From the NCBI GenBank assembly GCA_028583415.1, contig CM053266.1, forward strand, positions 81,598,149 to 81,662,148: a stretch of 64,000 bases of DNA. Direction: 5' to 3'. The position numbers and the translations under genes were made by a program. This document shows, piece by piece, positions 1-10,476 of the stretch (position 1 is its first letter; each line of letters begins with the position of its first letter). Origin of the DNA: Protea cynaroides. Taxonomy: Eukaryota > Streptophyta > Magnoliopsida > Proteales > Proteaceae. The notes under the pieces were generated by a model. It was not told the origin of the DNA. It ran no database searches and saw nothing but the letters and a program-made list of their open reading frames with translations.

Positions 1-159
1 ATGCGACCCTACCCTCATTTTGACTGTTTTTGAGTAAAATTTCTTATTGGGTCTTGGGTTTCTTCACACACTTGATCCACTTGGCTCGACCATGATATGT
101 AGACTGGTCATGACACAAAATGTAAGGTTAGACCAGGTTCGTTGCGTGCGGGTCTTACA
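1..159 (-). repeat. Tekay-like LTR, copy 1 left (3' LTR) tail
   Basis: These bases match the last part of the right LTR, including the shared terminal GCGGGTCTTACA. The window starts inside this LTR, so its outer end and target duplication cannot be seen. Confidence 0.8.
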
Positions 160-3100
160 TGGTGGGTCTGCTATCAAGATGTGTGATGGATCCCTGACAT
201 ACTTTTTCAATAAAGAAACATGGAACACATCATGAACGCTTGACATGGATGGTGATAGAGCCAGTTGATAAGCCACATTACCACGTCTGGTCAAAATCTC
301 GTATGGTCCCACATACCTAAGGCATAGCTTTCCCTTCTTACCAAACCGTTTCAGACCTCGCACAGGTGATATCTTCAAGAACACCTTATCACCCACTGCA
401 AACTCCAGATCTCGACGTCGGTTATCTGCATAGTGCTTTTGTCAAACTTGAGCTATCTTCACTCTTTCTTTAATTTGATCAATCACTCGACAAGTTTCTT
501 TGATGAACTTCGATCATATAATTCTTCTCTCGCCCACCTCATTTCGTAAAAGAGGTGTACGACATTTCTTCCCATAGAGTGCCTCATATGGACCCATTTG
601 GATCGTAGCCTGGTAACTATTATTATAAGCAAACTCGATAAGCGATAGCTTCTCGTCCCAAGCTCCTTTGAAATCTAGGGCACACACTCGGTGCATATCC
701 TCCAAGATTTGAATAGTTCTTTCTGACTACCCGTCTGTCTGAGGATGAAAAGCTGTGCTAAACTTCAACTTGATTCCCATAGCTTTCTGTAATCCTTCCC
801 AGAACTTTGATGTAAAACGGGAATCTCTGTCAGATACTATACTTTCTAGGATGCCATGAAGTCTGACTATATTATCCACATATAGCTTGGCCAGCTTATC
901 CATGGTATACTGAGGTCTGACAGTGATGAATCGAGCTGTCTTGGTAAGTTGATCGATTATAACCCATACTGCATCCACTGACATTGGTGTTAAGGGTAGG
1001 CCAGTGACGAAATCCATTGTGATACATTCCCACTTTCATGTTGGCTCCGATAGTGGTTGTAGAAAACCTGTGGGTCTCTGTCTTTCAACTTTAACTTGTT
1101 GGTAATTCAGACATTGGAATACAAATCAAGCTACATCCACTTTCATACCCCTCCACCAATATAATCTTCTTAAATCATGGTACATCTTGGTGCTTCCTGG
1201 ATATACCGAATATGGGGTGTAATGAGCTTCTGTCATAACTCTATCTCTGATATTTGAGTTCTCACTCTTAGGTATACATAATCGTCCACGATACCTGAGT
1301 ACCTTGTCTGAATCCAAGGTAAAGTTAGGGTTGTTTTTACCCTTTTCAAAATCTTCTTGCATAGTCTTGAGGTGTGGATCCTGTAGGATTGTTACTTTGA
1401 CCTCATCTATGAGATCCGATGAGATCTTCAAAGCTGCGAATATCAATGTGAACTTATGAATTAAGCCCTGTTCCACTAGATCTCCTGCAGTCTCTAATAT
1501 ATGCCCTTTATCATTCTCTATTGAGCCTGAGGCTGCAACACACAGTGCAGCGTTTGTACTAGGTCCTGCCTCAGGTTTCAATGCCCACTTTCTGCTTAAG
1601 GCATCAGCCACAACGTTTGCCTTACCTAGATGGTACTGGATGTCACAATCATAATCCTTTAATAGCTCCAGCCACCTCCTCTGTCTCATATTCAGGTCCT
1701 TCTGAGTAAAAACGTAAGTTAAACTCTTGTGATCCGACTTAATCTGAAATTTTTCACCACAAAGGTAGTGCCTCCAAGTCTTGATTGCGAATGACCGCTG
1801 CTATCTCCAGATCATGCGTAGGATAGTTCATCTCATGCTCTTTCAACTGTCTTGATGCGTAGGCAATCACTTGTTCTCCTTGCATCAACACACATCCAAG
1901 ACCCAACCTTGAGGCATCCGTATAAAGGGTGAACGGCAAGCCTGGTGCTGGGATGGTCAAGATAGGTGCAGAGACTAGTCTTGACTTCAAAGTCTGAAAG
2001 CACTTCTCACACTCATCTGTCCATATGAACTTTCTCCTTTCTTGGTTAGTCTGGTAAGTGGAACTGCGATTCTTGTTCCACGAATCTTCTACAGTAACCA
2101 GCCAATCCAAGGAAACTACGAATCTCTGCAACTGATTTTGGTGCATCCCATCCTATTATAGCTGTGATCTTGCTTGGATCTACCTTAATACCGTCTGCAA
2201 ATACTACGTAACCCAAGAAGACCACTTCTTTCAGTCAAAATTCACACTTCTTGAACTTGGCATAAAGCTTCTCCCTTCTCAACCGTTGTAGGGCTGCTTT
2301 CAAATGTGTTGCATGAGTCTCCTTGTCCAATGAGTAGATCAAGATGTCGTCAATGAATACGATGACCGAAGTGTCCAACATGTCATGAAACACTCGGTTC
2401 ATCAGTTCCATGAACGATGCTGGAGCGTTAGTCAATCCGAACGACATTACCAGGAACTCATAATGCCTATACCTTGTCCTGAAAGCAGTCTTTGGAATAT
2501 CTCCTGCCTTGATCTTCAATTGGTGGTACCCTGATTTAAGATCAATCTTCGAGAAAACCTTTGCACCCTACAATGAACAGATCATCGATCCTAGGCAAAG
2601 GGTATCAGTTCTTAATGGTTAACTTGTTCAGCTCTCAGTAGTCGATACATAGCCGTACACTACTGTCCTTCTTCTTTACAAATTGCATTGGCGCTCCCCG
2701 TGATGCAATACTTAGCAGATCAGAATCTTTGTCTAAAAACTCCCGTTGTTGAGACTTAATTCCTTCAACTCCATAGGAGCTACTCTATAGGGTGTCTTTG
2801 ACACAGGTGCCATCCCAGGTAATAAGTCGATAACGAACTCGGTTGCATGATCAGGTGGCAACCTGGGTAAGCCTCTTGGAAATACATCAGGGAATTTATG
2901 CATCACATTAGTATCTTCCATCTGTGGTGCTTCTTTAGTAGCATTTAACACAGATACCATATATCCAACTCCTTTCTTTTCAAAGCATCTATTCGCCTTT
3001 CGTGCAGAGAGGATGAGCTTTCGCTTCCTAAGCAATATGCTTCCAATAAAACCAATTTATGTGTCATCTTTGTTCTTAAATGATAACCTCTTCTATGCAC

Positions 3101-3200
3101 ATAATCACTTGTAGAGTGTTAAGACAATCAGTCTATCCCAAGATGACGTCAAAGTCTGCCATCTCAAGTCGATTTAGGTTGCATCCAAATTCTATTTATC
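160..3200 (-). pseudogene. broken Tekay-like pol polyprotein, copy 1
   Basis: Reading on the minus strand from right to left, the pieces are as follows. A protease-to-RT linker lies near 3035-2733. RT lies at 2519-2235, with FIDD and SFGLTNAPASF. RNase H lies at 2146-1754, with TDAS and HDLE. The integrase zinc-finger region and the end of RNase H lie at 1689-1126. The integrase core lies at 1017-514, with IIDQLTK, SDRDSRF and an HPQTDG motif. The integrase C-terminal region lies at 396-181, with GDKVFLK and RYVGPYEIL. Stops and frameshifts separate nearly every segment. The RNase H catalytic Glu (HDLE) is kept here, whereas copy 2 has lost it. The chromodomain tail is missing. Confidence 0.85.
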
Positions 3201-4640
3201 CATATGATTCAGACAATGTTCATAACACTTACCCACTACAACATTTAGTCCAAAAGAGCTTAAACTAGCGAAATCTGGTATAAAGGTCTTAAGAGTTTGT
3301 CTAGTTCCTTCATCTCTTATGATTTTTTAAAGACTATCGTCAAAAATCTCTTATTGCACTCGGTAGCTTGCATTTCTTTTATCACTGATGTTCCCCTGAT
3401 CTCTCTTTCGTATATTTCGAAAAGCATCTTCTAACCATTTACTCATTACATATCCCAAGTCTATCTATAAGCATTAGGGTATATGCTTATAAATTCATTA
3501 ATTCAGCCAAACTCTTTTGGTATTTACTTGATCATCTCACTCGACATTGGGCATAACTTAGTATTACTTGTACTAATCCGAATACTATCAATGCCACAAT
3601 TTTGACTTCATCCTTGTATTCACTCTTATATCTGTCTTTAGAAATCTTCTACCTTATCAAAATTCATACCAATATAGCCGTCTTTAATTCTACTTGAGTG
3701 CTATCTATTTCTTTACTAGCTACTCTTGATAGTTCTCACTTTTTACTCATGCACTCTTTTATAGACATGACTAATATCCATCCATTCAGCAATCTCGAAA
3801 TAGATCCTCCATTACTTCATCTGAGGTTCCTTGGCCATAAAATCTAATCTAAATTTAATCAACTTCCTTCCAATAATTCCCTTATTAACTGAACATCTTA
3901 TCAATGGATGTTGAAAAATTTAAGAATCATAATGCTTATCCAACAGTGATTTATTTCCTTCTTTCGAATTCATTATAATGACGAACACTTGTTTTATCTA
4001 GTGAACTTAAGTTTAAAGGATCAGGAGTAAATCTATAGTAATCCAACCGGCATCCAAAAGTTGTTAGGTTGCGCGGTGGTCCAAATACATGGAAGTAGAG
4101 ATTTTACAGCTCTTAGCCTCATGGTTACAGGTTCTATCGAGTATATAATGTCGTAGGTCAAGGCACTACAAGAGTAAATCTGGAGAAATTTTGGTACATC
4201 AATAAATCAGGTATAAAATCGAAAAGATGTACATTCGGAATGATTAAACCTATAAATGTTCATTCGGTTCATATCTTTATTCATGGTGTCGATCATGGGA
4301 GTAGCTTAGATTGGTATAATATAGACAAATTCTAAGGAAATAACATTTATAACTTCAATTGACAGGTTGAATAAAAAAGGTATTATGTCAAGGTACGAGA
4401 ATTAGAATCAGGTATGTGCATCCTCTATAATCATAAGAGTAAGTCAATAATGCACCGCATCCTATATAAACCTATCTAGCTCTTTGGATGTTCTATATTC
4501 TACTCTTGATATAGTTTTCTTTTCAATTTGGTGGAAGTTTATGATTTTTCTCACCTGTCATTATGGTTCCTATCTAGAGCATGACTGTTTATTAATTTGA
4601 CCTTTAGTATAGTACATTATGCTCTTTCGTATTTAGTCTC
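3201..4640. other. unassigned interior of Tekay-like copy 1
   Basis: This AT-rich stretch lies between the protease remnant and the leader next to the right LTR, where gag would be expected. No reading frame of note and no zinc knuckle were seen. It is either badly decayed gag and leader or foreign filler. Only the last part near 4640-4772 aligns with the leader of copy 2 (19900-20022). Confidence 0.4.
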
Positions 4641-4749
4641 AAGCATCAAACAGGTGCTTAAGGTGTGTTTTTATTAAGGCTTTTAATTTTTTTCCTATCT
4701 CAGTTCATTGACTCAATCAAGTGCATGTATGGTCTATTGGACAGAGCCT

Positions 4750-4769
4750 AAGAGCTCTGATACTAAGTT
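4750..4769 (-). promoter_or_regulatory. primer binding site (initiator tRNA-Met type), degenerate
   Basis: Next to the right LTR the plus strand reads GAGCTCTGATACTAAGT. Its reverse complement has TAGTATCAGAGC, one change from the plant initiator-Met PBS TGGTATCAGAGC. This fixes the sense of the element as minus. Confidence 0.75.
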
Positions 4770-4772
4770 GTC

Positions 4773-6934
4773 ACACCCCAATTTCGGTTGAACCAGAAAT
4801 ATGAGTGAACCGTTACTGAACCAATGGTTCACACTAGGATCTCAATAAAACCGTGTCCACTCATACAAACCATTGCACATAACCATAATCAGAATATAAT
4901 AAAATACAATGAAAGTCTTAAATTAAATGAACTGAGTACTTCTATTGATAAATAAATTATCCAGTTATTCAAAATACCAAAACATAAATAATTATCCTTA
5001 CATCTCAATCCAACTGAAAATAAATAAAGAAACGAAACCAACATCCTAGAGGTACACGCAGAAAGGGCACTCGCATGAAGCGTCATGCTCATCCTCCCCT
5101 GCTTGCACTTCTAAAGCAGCAACACCTCCATACGCCAGAGCATCCACGTAGTCCTCCACAGTATAACCTGCATTAACATCTAAAAACATGTATATATATA
5201 AGGGTGAGCTCACAACTTAACTCAGTAAGACAATCAGACAATGCAACAAATATATGCATGAGTAACATTCACATCATGGTCTGGTTTTAAGTTTGTAATA
5301 TGCTATAGAAACGATTGGCGGCCACCACACCTCTATACATGAGTTTGTGAAGCCGCCCAATGGATCAAACATCACTGTCATCCCACATGCACCCGCCATG
5401 GAATAGAGAGAGCTAAAGCATTCGGATCAAACACCGCCAACACTTCCCCTGATACCCTACCCATACCAACACGTAAACCCCTATTGGCGAGGGCTTGCAA
5501 ACTGGGCTTACAACTAACCAATCCTATATGTCATCACAGTAGGCCCTATCCCAGCACAGCTCCCTATGGCATAGAGATAGAGCTAGAGTCTAGTGGCCAG
5601 GCTGGAGACCACAGTGCCACTTCCTCTCCCTGATACCCTACCCGCACCAAGCATACTAAGACAGAACGATACGTAAAGGTGCTAGTGTGAGGAATGATCC
5701 CAGACCCCCGGCCCTTCCCATTCCACATACCAACGAAAACATTCACATGCCTAACAGTTACATCCTAGCATAATGAGTATGCATGAACAATAATAATAAC
5801 TGAAAGTAAAAGATGACATGCGAGTATGCACAAACATCAGTCCACAGAATCATAGTTATTAACAACATTTTACTGTTATTAAATTATTAGGGTTTAGGTC
5901 CAATTCCCTTACCTGACGCTTGATTTAAAGCTTGCTCCGCGTCACAAAATCCAAACTTGCTATCACAAGGTCCTACACGATGTTAGGGTTGAGTTAGAAT
6001 AGTTTTTCTTAGGGTTTACGTTGGTCGAAAAACCAACAAAGTCAAAACACTTCTCACAGAGCAGATCGGTCACAAGTATCGGCCACGGCATTGTGGGGAA
6101 AGGTGCAACCGGTATGGTCGATCGGTCCCCACAGACCAGCCTTCGGGAGATACCGGTCATAGGTACCGGTCACATAGGGTGCGACTGGTATGGTCAACTA
6201 GTATGTCTCCGAAAGACCATACATCCGGTTCTCGCCTTCCGTCGGTCATCCCCTATTGATTCTAGGGTTTCTCCTACACATTCTAGGTCTAAGCACTGAG
6301 TTAGAGTTGTTTCCAATTCCATTCAAGTCCTAGTTTCGATGATCTTTAACCTAAAACTTGAATCTAGGGTTTACCGACTAGATTAGGGTTTGACGGCAAA
6401 AATATGGTTTGGATCAATACTTTGCTTTGCATGGTATTGATCCAAACTTGACTAACCATCCTAGAATGATTAAAGTAGAGGAAGGTTTAAGTACTTACCG
6501 TTGGTGCGCGGTAATGTGTTCTTCGTCCAACGGCAATGGCTGCTCTCCCCTCTCCTTCCTAGCTTCTTCTCCTTCTTCAATCTCTTTCTCTTCTCTAGGG
6601 TTAGTGAGGATCAATGAAAGGGATTTTAGGAGGTTTAGGAGTCCTTATATAGGCTAGGGTTGAGTTTAGGAAGCTCTTAACATTAGGAAATTCTTTCGGT
6701 TCAAAATTTGGAAAGTGCGACCCGTAGAGATCCGTTTCCGAATCTAAGTGGTCTGCTGCTCAGGCCATACCGGTCGACCGGTACCATCGACCGGTATGAA
6801 ATATTTCATACTTTGAGGTCCATTTTCATACCTGATTGTCATCCACTCGTCCCGTCTGGCCCGGTGATGATTGGAAGACCTGTTACAACATGAATTAAAG
6901 GTTTAGATCAGGTTCATGGAGTGCGGGTCTTACA
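4773..6934 (-). repeat. Tekay-like LTR, copy 1 right (5' LTR)
   Basis: The LTR starts TGTCACACCCC and ends TCTTACA (2162 bp). It shares the plan of the other Tekay LTRs here: a CACACC start, a conserved short reading frame on the minus strand near the start, and a run of GC-rich repeated motifs (here CCGGT/GGTCGA). The five bases after it are ATAAC. Confidence 0.85.
5046..5189 (-). CDS. conserved short LTR reading frame, 47 aa (copy 1 LTR)
   Basis: This small ORF lies in the sense direction of the retroelement, near the inner end of the LTR. It reads from an ATG at 5189 to a TAG at 5046. Residues shared with the LTR ORFs at 7642, 10757, 20303 and 63713 include AG, (V/I)EDY, a Tyr followed by V-A-(M/L)-E, then H-x-S and a CExxxC-like end, with the stop in the same place. 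A TTTTTAG...TGCAGGT stretch just upstream looks like a splice acceptor in each copy. The function is unknown. Conservation of residues despite nucleotide divergence suggests coding, but no expression can be shown here. Confidence 0.45.
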   Translation of the reverse strand: MFLDVNAGYTVEDYVDALAYGGVAALEVQAGEDEHDASCECPFCVYL

Positions 6935-7374
6935 ATAACTCTATAAGACTCCTAGTATCGCTTTAACCCCTTAATATAATCCTCTACTTTCTTCTTATGG
7001 AGGATAAGTAAGTGTTATCCAACTCATAAGATGTGGGCTCCTTCACTCCTAAGCCAGCCTTGCTTACCTCAACATGTTCTGATAATATAGGCTTGTGATA
7101 ACATTTGCTGAAATTCAATGATGAAAAAACCACTTTGGGATTACAACCCTAACTGCCTCCTTTGTGCTACTCCAAAATGTTTCAACTTCTTTTGTTTTTG
7201 TTCCTCTCTGGGGAAGATTGCAAGGTCTCACTATCAAGGATATCAATTGTTGGACCACAATGTAGTTGTAGGGGCCATGGGGCTGTGTCAGAGCCAAAGA
7301 TCCTCACACTCCAAGACCTCTTATATGGGATCTATGGGTCTGCTGCATGTCTCAGTCTCCTCTACCACTATGGC
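6935..7374. other. unassigned spacer between two Tekay LTR copies
   Basis: No recognised domain, repeat or LTR motif was seen. Short open frames on the plus strand (7115-7426) resemble no family I know. It may be older genomic sequence or a remnant of the interrupted Tat element. Confidence 0.35.
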
Positions 7375-8870
7375 TGTCACACCCCAATTTTGGACTAACC
7401 AAAATGGTGTGATGAACCGTCAATAAACCAACGGTTCAACCAGGATCTCGAATAGGCTATCCCACATATGATAAACCAAAACACATTCCACATTAATCAG
7501 AGATAATAAAGTAAATAGCGAAAGTCTTACAGATAATGAACTGAGGTCTAGTCATAATAAATAATTAATATTCCATTTATTTCCAAATAACCAAAACATA
7601 ACTTAATACATATTACAATATCCAAATACGAAGTCTAAACACTAAACATATCCACAGTTGCAACGCTCTCTTAACGAACCATGTTCGTTTTCCACAGCTT
7701 GCTCATTCATAGCCTCCACCCGTTCATATGTTGGCGTATAAACATAATCTTCAATCATAGTACCTGCAACATCAGAAACTAAAAGAATTGCGCACGCGAG
7801 GGTCATCTCTCCAACTTGAGCTCAGTGAGAAAACAAAACAATGCAACAAACATATGCATGCATTCAATTCATATCTTTGGTCTGGTAAATAAGTTTGCAA
7901 TGTGCTATAGAAAGGATAGGTGGCCAAAGGTCACGTTTATTGATGCCGCACCTCTATACACGAGTGTGTGGAGCCGCCCAAAGGTAACGTTTATTGTCGT
8001 CCCACATGCACCCACCATGGACAATGTACACACAAAGGTCACGTTTATTGCTATACCCGTTGCCCATACCAACACGTAAGCCCCTGCTGGCGAGGGCTCG
8101 CAAACTGGGCTCGCAACTAACCAATCCTAATGCCAATCAGTGTATCTAAGGCCTCACCCCAGCATCCCTCAATACGTCCATAGAGATAGGGCTAAGGCCC
8201 CCCGGCAGAGCCAGAGACTACACGGTCCGAGACCACCTCTCCTCATACCCTACGATGTAATAGTTCTGCTAAGGTAATGGCAATACGACGATGTCAGTGG
8301 ACAAGACTTGAGTTAGAGATAGAGCTAGAGTGTTGAGGCCCAGCCTATGACACCTCCCCCTGATATTCGCTCGCATCAAGCACACCAACCACACACATAC
8401 ATCCACATGTCTATTCCTATCATCATCATCATCATCATGTTATACACAATAATTTAAATATGCATGAACAGTAATAATATAAATATTGGATGACATGTTG
8501 AATGCACATAATAAGCATACATGCATAGAATCAATCATGGCATCAGACTCAAGAAATAAAAATAGTTTATTATTAACCAATTAGTTTAGGTCTTGTTTCT
8601 TCACCTTTGTTTGATTGTAGATCCTCTTTCAAGCTTTAAGAATCACTTTTATATCAATAGGAAACCTAACAAGTCGATAGATTTTAGTTAGAATTTATTC
8701 CGACAATTTTTGGCTTGCTGTTAACTGGGGGTAGCAGGACGGGTAGCAGTTTTCTGCGACCCCCAGGGGTAGGGTAGATGCCTAGGGTCGGATGTTCCAT
8801 CGACCCTGGGTGCGACCCCCCTTTCCTGGACTTCCCGAATGCTGGGGGTCGATGCTAGGGTCGGATGTTC
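7375..8870 (-). repeat. truncated Tekay-type LTR fragment
   Basis: It starts TGTCACACCCC like the full LTRs and follows their plan: the conserved short minus-strand ORF, a CAT microsatellite near 8416, and the GGGTCGA-rich block at 8740-8870. It then stops abruptly, about 600 bp short of a normal end, and abuts Tat reverse-transcriptase coding sequence near 8870. It is neither solo nor complete, so a deletion or recombination joined it to the Tat copy. Confidence 0.75.
7642..7788 (-). CDS. conserved short LTR reading frame, diverged copy
   Basis: The minus-strand frame keeps VAGT, IEDY, Y-x-x-V-E-A-M and a Cys-x-Cys end before a TAG at 7642. These correspond to the ORFs in the other LTR families. 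No ATG is seen at the expected place, so an upstream exon or decay must be assumed. The nucleotide sequence differs clearly from the 10757 and 5046 copies. Confidence 0.35.
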   Translation of the reverse strand: MLLVSDVAGTMIEDYVYTPTYERVEAMNEQAVENEHGSLRERCNCGYV

Positions 8871-9950
8871 CAGAGCTGGAGTTTATTGCCTATCTCGGGC
8901 TTGGTGAGCAAGGGTGGAGATGCCAGATATTCTTTTAGTTCCTCGAAGGCCTTCTTGCATTCATCTGACCATTCGAATACTTTATTTCCTTTCAAAGTTT
9001 GAAAAAAATGGCAAACACTTATTGGTGGATTTGGACATGAAACGGCTTAGTACGACGATCTTTCCCGTTAGCTCTTGGACATGTCTCCCCCTGGTTGGGG
9101 TCGGCATATTGAGTATGGCCAAAATTTTGATAGGGTTAGCCTCTATCCCTCACCTGGAGACCATGAAGCCAAGGAACTTTCCAGACGTGATGCCGAATGC
9201 ACACTTGGCGAGATTCAGCTGCATGTGGTAATGTCGAAGTACACCGAATGCTTCATCTAAATCCTCCAAGTGGTCGTTCCCAGGTAGACTTTTGACTAGC
9301 ATGTCATCGACGTAGACTTCAACATTTCAGCCGATCTACTTCTTGAAAATCTTGTTTACCAATCTTTGGTATGTCGCATCGGCCTTTTTCAATCCAAAGG
9401 GCATGATGTAATAGCAGAACAGACCTCTGTTGGTCATGAATGCAGTTTTTTTGGTGTCAACCTTGTGCATCCGGATCTGATTATAGCCTGAGTAGGCATC
9501 CATGAAGCTGAGTTGCTCATGCCTTGCTGTGGCATCGATCAACTAGTCAATGTGTGGGAGAGGGAAGCTATCCTTGGGGCACGCCTTGTTTAGGTCTGAA
9601 AAGTTGATGCAGATTTGCCACTTATTGTTTTTCTTAGGGACCTCATGACATTGGAGATCTACTCCGAATAAGTGACCTCTCGCATGAAGTTTGCTTTGAG
9701 TAGTTTGTCAACCTCTTCATTGATGAGCCTCTGCCTGTCAGGGGAAAATGACCTTTTTTTCTAATGCATGGGGCGGTATTGTTGGTCGATGCCCAGGCAA
9801 TGTTTCGCCACTTCTCTTGAAATGCCTGGCATGTCGGATGCTGATCACGCGAAGACATCGAAATTGTTACCCAAGAATGGGATTAGCTCTATCTTTTGTG
9901 GTTCTTTGAGGGTTGAACCTATCTATACGGTCTTCTCCGGATTCGTCTCA
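8871..9950 (-). pseudogene. Tat-lineage reverse transcriptase remnant
   Basis: The longest open piece (9542-9336) has the RT fingers/palm motifs SFMDAYSGYNQIRM, KTAFMT and MPFGLKKADATYQRL. The following YVDDM-type catalytic block survives near 9300-9320 after a stop. Coding then degrades through the RT connection (ECKKAFEELKEYLASPPLL near 8880-8990) and ends at the junction with a Tekay LTR fragment. Several stops interrupt it. It cannot make an active enzyme. Confidence 0.8.
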
Positions 9951-9991
9951 CACAAGGGAACTATGAGAAGGTCCTCAATAGGTGCCCCCCT

Positions 9992-10249
9992 TCACTGGTT
10001 GGGGTCGTCCCTCAGGTCTTCAAATTGTACTGAGAAGGCTTGGGCTGGTTTTCTGAGACCGATCAATTCTGCTGAGTAACACTTTCGGGTGACCAGTTGG
10101 TCCATCTTGCATTCTCCTGCATCCCTTGGTGTGGGAAATTTTATCACCAAATGGTATGTAGATGGAACAGATCGCAAGCCACAGAGCCTGGGTCTGCAAA
10201 GTAAACCGTTATAAGAAGAAAGCATGTCGACGACCAAGAAGTTCATCAT
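9992..10249 (-). pseudogene. Tat-lineage protease-to-RT linker
   Basis: The minus-strand open frame has FLVVD, a short SSYN motif, VPSTYHL and KFPTP, typical of the stretch between protease and RT in Tat elements. It follows the broken protease block at 10380-10476 and precedes the RT block. No catalytic motif is expected here. Confidence 0.7.
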
Positions 10250-10369
10250 AACTCATGACTCTTTGGGAAAAGATCCAGCCTGAACTGGTAGCCGGATGGA
10301 GCCTTTGGTTGTCACAAGGTCTCTGAAAAAGCTAATTAGTGGGTAATCCACCAACAGAAGTCAATCTTG

Positions 10370-10476
10370 AGGTACTCCATGCACTGGAAGGCCTGCCAAT
10401 ATATTATGTCCGTAGAGCTACACTTGTCCACCAAGATCTTGTGTATGTCATTATCGTTGATGCGTAGGGTGATAAC
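10370..10476 (-). pseudogene. Tat-lineage protease core, active site changed
   Basis: The aspartic protease core continues from 22266-22330 across the nested insertion. Where Tat elements have VDNGSSADIL, this copy has VDKCSSTDII on the minus strand, so the catalytic D-(S/N)-G triad reads DKC. The domain is therefore inactive, apart from being split by the insertion at 10476. Confidence 0.7.
10472..10476. repeat. target-site duplication ATAAC, left
   Basis: ATAAC lies directly before the left LTR start and is repeated at 22266-22270 directly after the right LTR end. It is the 5-bp duplication expected for an LTR retrotransposon. Confidence 0.95.

Larger units (their letters stand above)
1..6934 (-). 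mobile_element. Ty3/gypsy Tekay-like chromovirus, copy 1 (left LTR cut by window edge)
   Basis: This is an LTR retrotransposon coded on the minus strand. The left LTR tail ends at 159 with GCGGGTCTTACA and the right LTR (4773-6934) ends with the same motif. A degenerate PBS for initiator tRNA-Met lies next to the right LTR. Broken integrase, RNase H, reverse transcriptase and protease-linker segments occupy 160-3200. The lineage is inferred from the close match of its integrase C-terminus and RT to copy 2, which keeps a chromodomain-like tail. The chromodomain and polypurine tract are deleted: coding after the KKYVRDPSH motif runs straight into LTR sequence. No gag is recognisable between 3200 and 4640. 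The copy cannot be autonomous. Confidence 0.85.

Noticed and set aside
5221..5900. CRISPR-like or tandem array in the LTRs
   Set aside because: Repeats near the LTR starts are spaced irregularly and differ from unit to unit. The organism is a plant, where CRISPR arrays do not occur.
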